From Furcasterigmium furcatum (Eukaryota > Ascomycota > Sordariomycetes > Glomerellales > Plectosphaerellaceae), in contig BCIA01000008.1 in the NCBI GenBank assembly GCA_001599815.1, positions 868,001-932,000 of the forward strand: a DNA stretch of 64,000 nt, given 5' to 3'. Positions 22,901 to 32,400 of the stretch are shown here, piece after piece; positions within the stretch are counted from its first letter, which is position 1; each line of letters begins with the position of its first letter. A program made the translations under genes and the position numbers. Under the pieces are notes generated by a model. It was not told the DNA's origin, ran no database searches, and saw nothing but the letters and a program-made list of their open reading frames with translations.

Positions 22901-23271
22901 GAACAAGCTTATCCGCCGTCTCTCCTTGACCAACGACGGCTCTTTGTCCACTGGTGGCGGACATTGCCCCAACACCTTGGCCTGTGGAAACACTAGCAAA
23001 GCTTGACGGATACAGTGGAGTTGCTCCAAAAATCATGCTCGATTCGATGACAGCGGCGATCCTCGTCTCTGCGAGTCTGCCGCCCTCAACATCCAGACTG
23101 CCTATTCTACCGCTGACCGGCTACTTGTACGCGTACACTTGACCCCTCCTACTCAACCCCATCAATTTTGAGTACCGTCTGCTGCTTTAATGGGTATCTC
23201 GTGCGGGTCCGTTTCCGCTCTGCCGGCGTTATTTGGAATGCTATCTCCTGTGCTCTTTACGTGATGTCCGC
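19934..23271. other. 3.3-kb gene-poor interval upstream of the conserved unknown gene
   Basis: Both neighbours are transcribed leftwards, so this holds the whole upstream region of the 19031-19933 gene and the 3' flank of PWP1. Open frames such as 21653-22555 (+) and 19894-20697 (-) are Arg/Ser/Pro-rich translations without motifs and look non-coding. A pyrimidine-rich tract lies near 21267-21300. A long leader, a non-coding transcript or simple spacer are all possible. Confidence 0.5.
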
Positions 23272-24954
23272 TTAATCATCATCCATGGACTCGTCGCTGT
23301 CACGGCCCTTGGCGCCGTTGTCGTCGCCCTCGTCGCTGTCCGACTCGCTGTCGGAATCCTCCACGCCGACCAGCCTGTCCTCGCCGGCGCCCTCCCTGCT
23401 CGGCACCTTGCCGGCGAAGGCGTTGCGCACGTTGGCGTTGGTGCTCGTGTCCCAGACGTGCATGGTGCCCTTGCTCCCCGCGACGGCGAGGCGGAACGCG
23501 ACCTCCGGGTCGGGCGCGAAGTTGGTGACGAAGACCTTGCCGACGTCGAGGTTGCGCGAGACGACAATGCTCGGGCCCGTGGGCAGGATGTTCCACAGCT
23601 TGACCGTCTTGTCGGTGGAGCCCGTGGCCATGAACCCGGGCACGACGGGGTTGACGTCGAAGGAGGACACGGACTCGTCGTGCGCCTGCAGCGTCCAGAC
23701 GGGCTTGCTCGCCTCGGGGGTGGCGGGGGCGTTGCGCACGTCGTGGTAGTGGATGACGCCGTTCTCCGTCGAGACGTAGAAGAAGTTCTGGTCGTGGGGG
23801 TCCCACCGCACGTTCTCGACGTCGCTCTCGACGCCCCAGCGCGGCGCGGCGGCGCCGGGCGCGCGCATGTCGGCCGCCACGACGGTGCGGTCGTAGCTGC
23901 CGCTCAGCAGCACCGTGGGCTCGGCGCCGTGCCAGGCGAGCGAGCACACCTTGTCCGTGTGGTAGCTGTACGACTGCGCGCACTTTGTCGTGTGCAGGTC
24001 CCAGAGCTTGACGGTCTTGTCGGCGGACGCGGACGCGAGGAGGTTGCGGTGTTTCCTGTTGGCGGCGAGGGAGAGCACGGCGTCGACGTGGTAGGCGTCG
24101 TTGGCCTTCTTGGACTTCTTCTTCTTCTTGGACTTCTTCTTGTCCTCGGCGGCCTCCCCGCCCTGGCCCAGGATCGCGTTCGGGTACATGCAGTCGACGG
24201 TGTCGAGGTCCCAGACCTCGATGTCGGGGTCCATGGTGCCGATGGCGACGAAGTTGGCCGTGGACTCCTTGTCGACGCTGGGCTTCTGCACGGGCAGGTC
24301 GAGCCACTCGACGCACAGGGGGATGGCGGGCAGCATGATGTCGTGGTGGACGTAGAGGTTGTCGGCCTCGTCCTCGTAGACGTAGACTTCGAGGTGGGCG
24401 AGCTCGTCCTCGATCTTGGCGGCGAGGACGAGGTTGTCGGTTGCGAGGATCTGGAGGTCCTCGCGGTCCTGGTCCTCGTCGTCCTTGTCCTCGAGCGTGA
24501 TGTAGGGGTCGTCCTTGTTGGACTCGTAGTACGCGAGCGACTTCTTGTTGCCGAACATGGCCATGCTCTCGCCCTTGCCAACGGCCTCCTCGTCCTCGTC
24601 GTCCGAGTTGTCGTAGTTCTCGAGGTCGTACTCTTTCAGGTCGGGGTCGTTGAGGTCAATCCTGGGGTCAGGTGTTAGTTCGTCTGTCGCCTCGGGTATT
24701 GGGGGGCGCGGGACGCACTCTTCCTTGGCGACCTTCTCCTTCTTAGTCTCCTTCTTGCTCTTCGAGCCGTCGGCGTCGCCCGCGGCCTCTGCCTCGGCCT
24801 CCTGGGCCTCCTTGAGGTCGTCCTCCGCATCGTCGAGCTGGAGCTTGGCGAGCTCGGCTATCCTGTCGAACTCGTCCTCGTCGAAGGTGTACTTCTGGGG
24901 GAAGGGCGCCGCGAAGCCGCGCGGCACCCATGTTGACGTTGTGATCATGGACAT
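23272..24954 (-). CDS. PWP1: PWP1-like WD40 ribosome biogenesis protein
   Basis: Exons 24954-24719 and 24661-23272 (intron 24718-24662, GTGCGT...CTAACACC...CCCCAG) give about 541 residues. The intron is 57 bp with no stop, so the frame also reads through it. The N terminus MSMITTSTWVPRGFA is the conserved start of periodic tryptophan protein 1. An acidic/Lys-rich stretch follows, then LKEYDLENYDNSDDED and DDPYITLEDKDDED. Five or more WD40 repeats then run from about residue 225 (for example DKTVKLWDLHTTKCAQS, LSGSYDRTVVAADMR, TGSTDKTVKLWNI). The tail is very acidic (SDSDEGDDNG...SMDDD). PWP1 acts in the nucleolus in pre-rRNA processing and 60S assembly. It sits 298 bp downstream of PRP16 on the same strand. 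Confidence 0.93.
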   Translation of the reverse strand: MSMITTSTWVPRGFAAPFPQKYTFDEDEFDRIAELAKLQLDDAEDDLKEAQEAEAEAAGDADGSKSKKETKKEKVAKEECVPRPPIPEATDELTPDPRIDLNDPDLKEYDLENYDNSDDEDEEAVGKGESMAMFGNKKSLAYYESNKDDPYITLEDKDDEDQDREDLQILATDNLVLAAKIEDELAHLEVYVYEDEADNLYVHHDIMLPAIPLCVEWLDLPVQKPSVDKESTANFVAIGTMDPDIEVWDLDTVDCMYPNAILGQGGEAAEDKKKSKKKKKSKKANDAYHVDAVLSLAANRKHRNLLASASADKTVKLWDLHTTKCAQSYSYHTDKVCSLAWHGAEPTVLLSGSYDRTVVAADMRAPGAAAPRWGVESDVENVRWDPHDQNFFYVSTENGVIHYHDVRNAPATPEASKPVWTLQAHDESVSSFDVNPVVPGFMATGSTDKTVKLWNILPTGPSIVVSRNLDVGKVFVTNFAPDPEVAFRLAVAGSKGTMHVWDTSTNANVRNAFAGKVPSREGAGEDRLVGVEDSDSESDSDEGDDNGAKGRDSDESMDDD

Positions 24955-25251
24955 TGTGCGTGGCTGTCTCGACGCAGAATTGAAGACTGGCCGTGGGGAT
25001 GGATTGGGCAGCGCGGGCGCGAGCGAAGCTTGAAGTGTCGGTGGACTGGACGCAGAAAAAAATTATGAGGGGTGGGGCTTATCTTATCGCATCCCACTTC
25101 GCTCTCCGCATTCACTGTGGAACTCGGGGACGCTCCAGTGTCGCATTTCATGCTGAACCTCCTGGAGAACTTCAGTTGCGCTGCTCTCGGAATGACCATC
25201 TCAACCAGATTTTGAACTGGCGATGTTTCCAATGACCGCTACGTCCACAGC

Positions 25252-28146
25252 TTAAAAGCCCCTCCCTCGCCTCTTCACCACAGGCTTCCGCACAGCGCCC
25301 TGCGTCACGAACTTCTTCCCGCTCACAGGCCCGGCCGTCTTCTTCACCGCCCTCTCCTCCTCCGCGGCAACCCGCGCCTCGTCCCGCCGCTTATCCTCCG
25401 CCATCTTCGCCTCGATCTCCATCTTCCTGTTGAACTCCGTCTCCGTGATGCGCTTCTCCCGCGACGAGTACCCCTTCTCCTTGACCGAGTAGAACACCCC
25501 GCCCAGGTCCGCCAGCCAGTGCGGGTCGACCGCCGTCACCGTCGAGACGTACACCTTTGACGTCAGGATGAGCTCGTGGTACACCACGTAGTCGGGCGGG
25601 TGGCCCGCGTACAGCGCCGACGTCGGGTGCAGCTGCACGCCCAGGTTCGTGCGCAGGTTGATGTACTCGCCCGAGCCCTTGTACTTGGCCGCCTGGTGGT
25701 AGTACCCCGAGCAGATGGCCTTGCGGATGATGTCCCAGTCCATGCCGCAGCTGACGAGCTCCATCTTCTGCATCTTGATGATGTCGAGCAGCTGGTCGCG
25801 GATCTCCTTGGCCCGCCGCAGCGACTTGGGGTGCAGGAAGTGCCGCACGCACCACCCGTCCGAGTGCCCGTTGGCCTTCCACGCCTGGTACACCTGCAGG
25901 TAGGTCAGGTGGTCCGACTCGTGGACCCAGAACTTCTCGCGCTGCGCGTCGGCCTCGTCCTGGCGCTCGCGCGGGCGGTAGAAGACGTTGGGGACCGAGA
26001 GCATGGACACGATGGTCAGCATCTCCTCGCTGCAGCCGTACTCCTCGGCCGTGACGAGGAGCTTGGCAAGGGATGGGTCCATGGGGAAGGCGCTGAGCTT
26101 GCGCCCCAGTTCTGTGAGCTCGCCCAGGTTGTCGAGGGCGCCGAGCGCCCAGAGGTCGAACATGGACGTGGTGATGGTATCCTGCGGGGGCGGGTCCATG
26201 AAGTCGAAGTCCAGCAGATCCTTGACGCCCAGCGACTTGAGCATGAGCACCGTGTTGGCCAGGTTCGTGCGCTGGATTTCCGGGATCGTCTGCATGTAAA
26301 GGTCGTCTTTGAACGCCTTTTCGGTGAACAGGCGGAAAGCCTTGCCGGGGCCTGTTCTGCCGGCACGTCCGGATCGCTGGGATGCATTGGCCTGCGAGAT
26401 CGGCGTGATCTGGAGGGTGTCCATGCCCATCTTGGGATTGTAGACCTTCATCTTGGAGTAGCCGGCGTCCACCACGTACTTGATTCCGTCGACCGTCAAA
26501 CTCGTCTCGGCAATGTTTGTCGCGACGACGCACTTCCGCACGCCCGCCTCGGCGCGGTCGAAGATCTTGGCCTGGAGGTCCGCGGGCATCTGACTGTAAA
26601 TGGGAAGAATACTGAGTTTCGGCGGGTCGTTGAGCGCATCCAGTCGTTTTTGAACCTGCTCGCACGTCACCTCGATGTCTTCCTGGCCCGTCATGAACAC
26701 CAGAATATCGCCCTGGCCCATCGAGACGTGGATCGACAGCACCTGCTGCACCGCCTGATCCACGTAGTCCTCAACCGGCGAACGATGAAACATGACGTCG
26801 ACCGGGAATGTTCGTCCAGGGATCGTAAAGTCGGGGGCGCCGCCGTAAAAGTCCGAGAAGCGCTTGGAGTTCATCGTGGCCGAGGTGACGATAAGCTTCA
26901 GATCTCGCCGCCGCTGCAGGATCTTCTTGAACAGGCCCATCAGGATATCCGTGTTGAGGGCGCGCTCGTGGGCCTCGTCCATGATGATGCAGGAGTATTT
27001 GTCGAGATCCGGCTCGTTCAGCGACTCTCGGAGCAGCACACCGTCCGTCATGTACTTGATCACCGTCTCTCTGCTGGTGCAGTCTTCGAATCGGATGGCG
27101 TATCCCACGGTGCTGCCGAGCTTGACCTCCATCTCTTCAGAGACACGCTTCGCGACGCTCATGGCCGCCACACGCCTGGGCTGCGTGCACCCGATCATGC
27201 CCGACTTTCCGTACCCCTCCTCGTACAGGAACTGCGTCAGCTGCGTCGTCTTTCCGGAACCGGTCTCGCCAACGACGATGATGACCTGGTTTTCCCGGAT
27301 CACCCTCATCAGGTCTTCCCGTACGGCGAATGCCGGGAGGTATTGTCGCTGTTCCCGCAGCGTCTTGCTCCGGCTGAAGTCGCTCCCGCCCTCGGACTTC
27401 TTCATGTGGTCGCTGAACTTGTTGCTCGACTCGGCCTCCTCGCCCTTTTTCCGCTTCGCGTCCTCCTCGCTGGCGATCGGCATCGCGCTGTCCCCGTCCT
27501 CCTCCTTGACGCCCATGAGGTTTCCGAGCGCGGTGCCCTTCATGCTCGTGGCTTCCTGCGCCTGCCGTCTCCTCTCTCTTTCCTGCCGCGCCTCCTTGAC
27601 GACCCTGCTTCCCTTTCGACTGAACACCGCCATGTCGCTCTGGTAGTCCTTCACGGCGGGCACGGGCTCCAACTGCTTCGTGAAGATTGTTCTCCCGTCG
27701 AGGAAGGGCGGCCGCAGATCGTGCACGAGCAGATGGACCCTCGTGGCCTCCTCGTCGTCAAAATCGGCATCCATGTCCCGGCGCTGCGCGACGCCGGAGA
27801 CGAGCATGCGGTTGGTCTCCCAGGCGTCGTTCTCCTTCTGTCGCTGGGCCTTGCGGGCGTCGTACCGGCCGGCCATCTTCTGCGCCTTCTCGGCCTCGAG
27901 CTTCTCCTTCTCCCAGGCCGAGTAGTCGCCCCCGAAGGGATTGTGTGCGTCATCGCCGAAGACGTGGCCGCCGAACTCGTCGCCCGCGTACCAGTCGCGA
28001 TCGAGGGCCTTGTCATCCTCGAGGGTCGGCTCGGGTGCGTTGTCGCGGGCTGGGGTGGAGGCGTTGTCGGCTCGCGGGGTGGACCGGCCGCTGTTGTCAA
28101 GCCGCCGGCGCTTGAATACCGGGGTGCTGTAGGATCGGTCGGCCAT
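25252..28146 (-). CDS. PRP16: DEAH-box pre-mRNA splicing ATPase PRP16
   Basis: A single 964-codon frame. Residues 1-200 are the charged N-terminal extension typical of Prp16/DHX38, including RDWYAGDEFGGHVFGDD and the WEKEKLEAEKAQK helix. The helicase core shows motif I GETGSGKTTQL near residue 292, TQPRRVAAMSVAKRV, DEAHERALNTD near 388, SATMNSKRF, motif V VATNIAETSLTVDGI and motif VI QRSGRAGRTGPGKAFRL. The HA2/OB region follows (YYHQAAKYKGSGEYINLR, HPTSALY, YVVYHELILTSKVYV). Prp16 remodels the spliceosome after the first transesterification. Intronless, with strong GC3 codon bias, which also creates a spurious 872-codon antisense frame. Confidence 0.95.
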   Translation of the reverse strand: MADRSYSTPVFKRRRLDNSGRSTPRADNASTPARDNAPEPTLEDDKALDRDWYAGDEFGGHVFGDDAHNPFGGDYSAWEKEKLEAEKAQKMAGRYDARKAQRQKENDAWETNRMLVSGVAQRRDMDADFDDEEATRVHLLVHDLRPPFLDGRTIFTKQLEPVPAVKDYQSDMAVFSRKGSRVVKEARQERERRRQAQEATSMKGTALGNLMGVKEEDGDSAMPIASEEDAKRKKGEEAESSNKFSDHMKKSEGGSDFSRSKTLREQRQYLPAFAVREDLMRVIRENQVIIVVGETGSGKTTQLTQFLYEEGYGKSGMIGCTQPRRVAAMSVAKRVSEEMEVKLGSTVGYAIRFEDCTSRETVIKYMTDGVLLRESLNEPDLDKYSCIIMDEAHERALNTDILMGLFKKILQRRRDLKLIVTSATMNSKRFSDFYGGAPDFTIPGRTFPVDVMFHRSPVEDYVDQAVQQVLSIHVSMGQGDILVFMTGQEDIEVTCEQVQKRLDALNDPPKLSILPIYSQMPADLQAKIFDRAEAGVRKCVVATNIAETSLTVDGIKYVVDAGYSKMKVYNPKMGMDTLQITPISQANASQRSGRAGRTGPGKAFRLFTEKAFKDDLYMQTIPEIQRTNLANTVLMLKSLGVKDLLDFDFMDPPPQDTITTSMFDLWALGALDNLGELTELGRKLSAFPMDPSLAKLLVTAEEYGCSEEMLTIVSMLSVPNVFYRPRERQDEADAQREKFWVHESDHLTYLQVYQAWKANGHSDGWCVRHFLHPKSLRRAKEIRDQLLDIIKMQKMELVSCGMDWDIIRKAICSGYYHQAAKYKGSGEYINLRTNLGVQLHPTSALYAGHPPDYVVYHELILTSKVYVSTVTAVDPHWLADLGGVFYSVKEKGYSSREKRITETEFNRKMEIEAKMAEDKRRDEARVAAEEERAVKKTAGPVSGKKFVTQGAVRKPVVKRRGRGF

Positions 28147-28436
28147 TTCGTCGTTGTCCTAGGGGGATTGTGTAGGATGAAGCAGTCGTCATAGTATTGT
28201 AGCGGCAGGAAAACAAATATGGACGGAAAGTCGGCCGAAGATGAGCCGCTGGCAGCTTATCGATAAGGGAGCAGCGCCGCCCCTGACTGACAGGGCCATG
28301 CCGACCAGACCACCAACCATGCGACTCAACCTCCCTCTTCGCTTGAAAAATTATGATAGACTCAGATGGAGTACTGGGACTTCAAGATAATTTCTCTTTC
28401 ATGTCAAATTGTCTGCGCGTCAACTCCATCAAGGAT

Positions 28437-28965
28437 TTACCTCCTGACCTCAAAGGCCGTCTCGCCCTCGATAACGTCCCTCTCCTCCTTGTCGAGCTTG
28501 ACCACCCTCGCCGACCTCGGGCCTTCATCGACATCTTTCAAGAACTTGCTCAGCGTCTCCTCGTTGCCCTGTGCCTCCCCTTCGACCTGCGACACATGAA
28601 CATTCTGTGACGTGCATAGCAGTTCATCTGCCTCGGAATGAAAGGCGGCCACGCACCTTGTTATTCGGCGTGTTCCGACACCACCCCGTCAGCCCATATT
28701 CCGTCGCCCTCTTCCGCGTGAAGTACCGGAACCCAACGCCTGTTAGCGTGACGTCAGTGATGCCGTTTCATCTCGGCTAAAGGGGACGCAAGGGATCTTC
28801 AGCTTGCCCTCGGAGCTCGTGTGGAGAGCTCTAGCAAAGGGAAAACCTAGGGACGTGTCATTATGTACCTTGGACCTGACCGCCGTGGGCGAGGAAGTAG
28901 ATCTGGGACAAGGTCAGAGACTAGAAGCCGTGCGATTAATGGAAATGGCCTACTCGTTTCGTCAT
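28437..28965 (-). CDS. acylphosphatase (four small exons)
   Basis: Exons 28965-28954, 28902-28869, 28739-28657 and 28586-28437 (introns 51, 128 and 70 bp, the second with a CTAAC branch site) join in frame to a 92-residue protein. It contains the acylphosphatase signature GQVQGVGFRYFT with catalytic Arg20, and GWCRNTPNN with catalytic Asn38; the 18-residue spacing matches characterised enzymes. VEGEAQG and the C-terminal FEVRR also match. Acylphosphatases hydrolyse acyl-phosphates such as 1,3-bisphosphoglycerate and carbamoyl phosphate in the cytosol. No single ORF longer than the last exon reveals the gene, so it is easy to miss; the first exon encodes only MTKR. Length agrees with the usual 90-100 residues. 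Confidence 0.9.
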
Positions 28966-29204
28966 ATTTATTCGTGAATTGGGGGATTGGATGTATGGTG
29001 TAAGAGTCAAGTTTTGTCCACATGAAGGGTACATTCAGCGGTTCTGCTATATCCTAATTCGGGCCGTGCTTAATATTTAGTTACCCGACCTTAGTAAGCA
29101 CTTCGATCTCTCAACGACCAAGGCATGCTGGTCACATAATAACTTGTTTCTAGAGTGTGGCCGACGGTCTAGTTATGTTTCCGTCCAGATGCGTTACCCT
29201 TGGA
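28966..29204. other. intergenic between acylphosphatase and repeat array
   Basis: AT-richer, no gene motif. With the following repeat array, this forms the 470-bp spacer to NLR-2. Confidence 0.5.
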
Positions 29205-29345
29205 TTCTCTCTAATTGAGAATGAGGCCATTTCGAATTCTTGCAATCAGGACAGAGGGCAGCTCGATTTCTTGAGCTTAAGAGAGAGGTCGTCTCGGTTT
29301 TCTTGCGCTCGATCTGAAGTCTGCTGGTCGATATGGTCGCTCTGA
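29205..29345 (-). repeat. degenerate ~31-bp tandem array B (3' side of NLR-2)
   Basis: Read on the minus strand there are about four units of 30-32 bp. The best preserved start AAAACCGAGACGACCTCTCT, AAATCGAGCTGCCCTCTGTC and AATTCGAAATGGCCTCATTC, and each ends in a CAAG/AGAG-type block. The unit pattern A-A-A-T-[TC]-G-A-G-[AC]-T-G-[AC]-C-C-T-C-T-C-T matches array A on the other side of NLR-2 in the opposite orientation. A period of 31 is not a multiple of three, so it is not a coding repeat. Confidence 0.55.
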
Positions 29346-29436
29346 GGGCGGCCATTCTCTCTGTAACCCCCTTATCCGGACCCCTATTTAGCCAAGCACT
29401 ATCGAAACGCATCGCCACCTCTGAGCCATCTTCTTC

Positions 29437-32400
29437 TCATGCTTTCCGCTGAACCCTCCTGACCACGGAGTCCCGGGGGCCTCCTTGCCATTGGAGTAAC
29501 GTCCGCACGCACTCGTCATGCCGATCTCGCCGAGCAATGAACATTGCAGTCTCTCGATACCTATCGAGCATGCTAAGGGACGGTTCACCCCCCCGTTCAA
29601 GCAGCGTCTGAATAATGTCGGCATGCCCGCCCCTGGCCGCCTCGTGCACGGGCGCACTGCCATTCCAGTCCGGTACGTTTATCCAGGCCTCCCCTCCGTT
29701 GTCCAGCAACATTCGAACAATGCCGCCATGCCCCCCGGCAGCCGCGAGGTGCAAGGGCGTACTCTCGTCTGCCGCCTGCAGGGTGACGTCGAGTCCTTTT
29801 GCGATGCACCACTGAACCATGTCTTCAAGACCTTGCTTCGCGGCATAGTGCAGCAGCATCTTGTCGGCCTGTCGCTCTTCGGCCCCCTGGTCTGACACTC
29901 TGGCACCGTGCTTGAAGAGCGTCCAGACGACGCGCGCATGTCTGTTCGCAATAGCTTCTTCGACCGCTGAGCGCTGTGTCGCGTCATGGGCGTTGGGGTC
30001 AGCCTTCTTCTCTTTGACCAAGAGGTTGACTATTTCCGCATATCCTTTGGAGGAGCAATGGAAGAGCAAATCGTCATAGTCGGCCTGTGACCAGCCTGCG
30101 TCGCCTCCTCTGTCGAAAAGCTTCTGAACGACCGCTATGACAGCGTCGTCTTCTCTGTCGTTCCTATCGTCCCAGGACTGGGAGTCTATGTCGTTATCGT
30201 CGTCCCCGTCATCCCCGTCGTCCCTATCGTCCCAGGACTGGGAGTCAATATCGTTATCGTCGTCGAAGTCGGGCAATTTTGCCACCGCTGCCTTGAATAA
30301 GTTCCTATGTTTGCCCGCCGTCGAAGCGGGATCAGCGCCTTGCTCAAGAAGGAGCTCGGTGACTTCTACATGTCTCATCCATACTGCCGCATGGAGCGCG
30401 CTACAGAGGTGATTTTTGACTCGCGTCGATTCTCCTTCAAGACCCTCTTGCGTGTCGGCAAACAGCCGTGTCGGGTCCGCGCCTCGGTCGAGCAACAGCC
30501 GAACGACTTCCAGGCTGCCGCTGTAGGAGCCGGCAACCAGGGCATCACCGAAACGTGACCCGAACGCGTGGAGATCGGCTCCCCGATCCAGCATCTTCCG
30601 CACATCTTCTGCTCTACATCCGGAGGCAGCGGCATGGAGAGCATCAACGCCACCTGGGCCCGACATGTCCCTGCATCGGTCCAACGCTTCCTCTAGAACA
30701 TCATCCATGAGATGGTGGATGGCCAATAACATGACAACCGACCACTCGCCGGCGGTCAGGCTGACACATCTGCTCAGCAGGAGCTTCCCCATGTCATTGC
30801 TTCTCAGGAAGCAGGCGTGTCTGAGAGCGTCGATATCAACTTTCGCGCCCGCCTCTAAGAGTAGCTCACACAGGCCTAACTCTTTAGTATATAAGGCCGC
30901 TACGAGCGCGCTGCCCTGCTTGCCCCCGGTGAGGTTGACGTCGGCACCCTTGTCGAGAAGCAGCTTAGCAGTTGACTCATGGTTCTGGCAGCAGGCTGCT
31001 TGCAGTGCGTTACCGTGAAGGGCCTGTTCCGTGAGTGGTAATTCGCAGCTTTCAGACGTGACGATGATATTGGGGTCCGCTCCCCGTGCCAGCAGCTCTT
31101 CAACGATATCGTCGTGGCCTCTGGAAGACGCGGATATCAGCGCAGTGCCACATGTCGAACAAGTAGCATTGATGTTCGCCCGATGTTGCAAAAAGAGCTG
31201 TACAATCTCGAGGTTTCCACTGAGGGATGCGGCGCTGAGTGCAGTTCCAAGCCTGCTGTTCTGGACGTTGACATCAGCGCCACCATCCAGTATCCGCCGT
31301 GCAAGCTCAAGGTTCCCGTCCAAAGCTGCCAGCGCAAGGCCGCTGTTCACATCCAACCCTCGCTCGAGGAACATGTCGATAACCACAGTGTCGTCGCGGG
31401 AGCAAGCAAACTCCAACGCGTTTCCAAACCGGTAATTCGGCGACCATCCCTTGACGCTGATGTCAGCGCCATGATCCAGAAGCATCTTGACAATTTCGTA
31501 GTGGCCGTAGTAAATGGAGGAGAGCAATGCTTTTCCCTGCTTGCTGCAGTCTGCACCCTTCTCGAGCAAAGCTTTGGACACATCCGTGATACCAGCCTCA
31601 CAGGCAGCCATGAGAGCACTCCAGCCGCCGTCTCGCTTGAGTTCAAGATCCAAGTCGATCGGGGCACCTTCTCTGACCAGAGCGGTGGAAATGCCTTCAA
31701 GGCCGAGTTTGATTTCAACCTTGGAGGGCTTTGAGTCGGACGTGCTCGAGGGCGCTGAGTCGGACGTGCTCGAGTAGAAACTCCTGGCGTCGAAGTCAGC
31801 ACATGTTTCTCCTGGAGTCCAGAGTCCGCACGGATAAACAGTCTGGGTCGCTACATGTCTTCACTTACACCGAGTAAGCTTCCGTATCTACGCCTATGCC
31901 GGCGTCTCGCAGCAGTTGCGCCACATTAGTGTCTTCACCGTACTTTGTTTCGCATAGGAGAAAACCTTCAGGGCGAGCGCCAACCTCTAAAAGGAGGCGC
32001 GCGATAGACTCATGGCGCCCTCCGGCAGCCGCTTCGATCGGGCTACCGACCTCGTGTGGGTTCCGATTCGGATTCGCTCCATGTCGGAGCAGCGTAGACA
32101 CAAGACCCAAGTGTCTCGTCTTCACAGCCGACGCAAGAGGCGAATGGCAGTGCTGGCCCAATCTGTTGACATCGGCCCCTCTCTCCAGGAGCAGATCGAC
32201 GACTTCAGTGCGACCTTCAGAGCAGGCACTCTCCAGCGGGTTCGTCCCGAGCAGGTCGTGTAGGTCGGCCCCCCAGTCATCAATCAGACGTTGGACCAGC
32301 CTCGGGCTGCCACCTTCGCATGCGGCGCCGAGGGGGGTGAGGTACAGATCATCCAGCAAATTAGGGTCTGCTTTGGCTTCGATCAGCACCTCAGCAACCT

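Noticed and set aside
25576..28194. 872-codon open frame antisense to PRP16, and a 481-codon one antisense to PWP1 (23233-24678)
   Set aside because: Both lie exactly opposite strongly conserved genes and translate to Val/Arg/Leu/Asp-rich low-complexity sequence. They arise because GC-rich third codon positions remove stop codons on the opposite strand.
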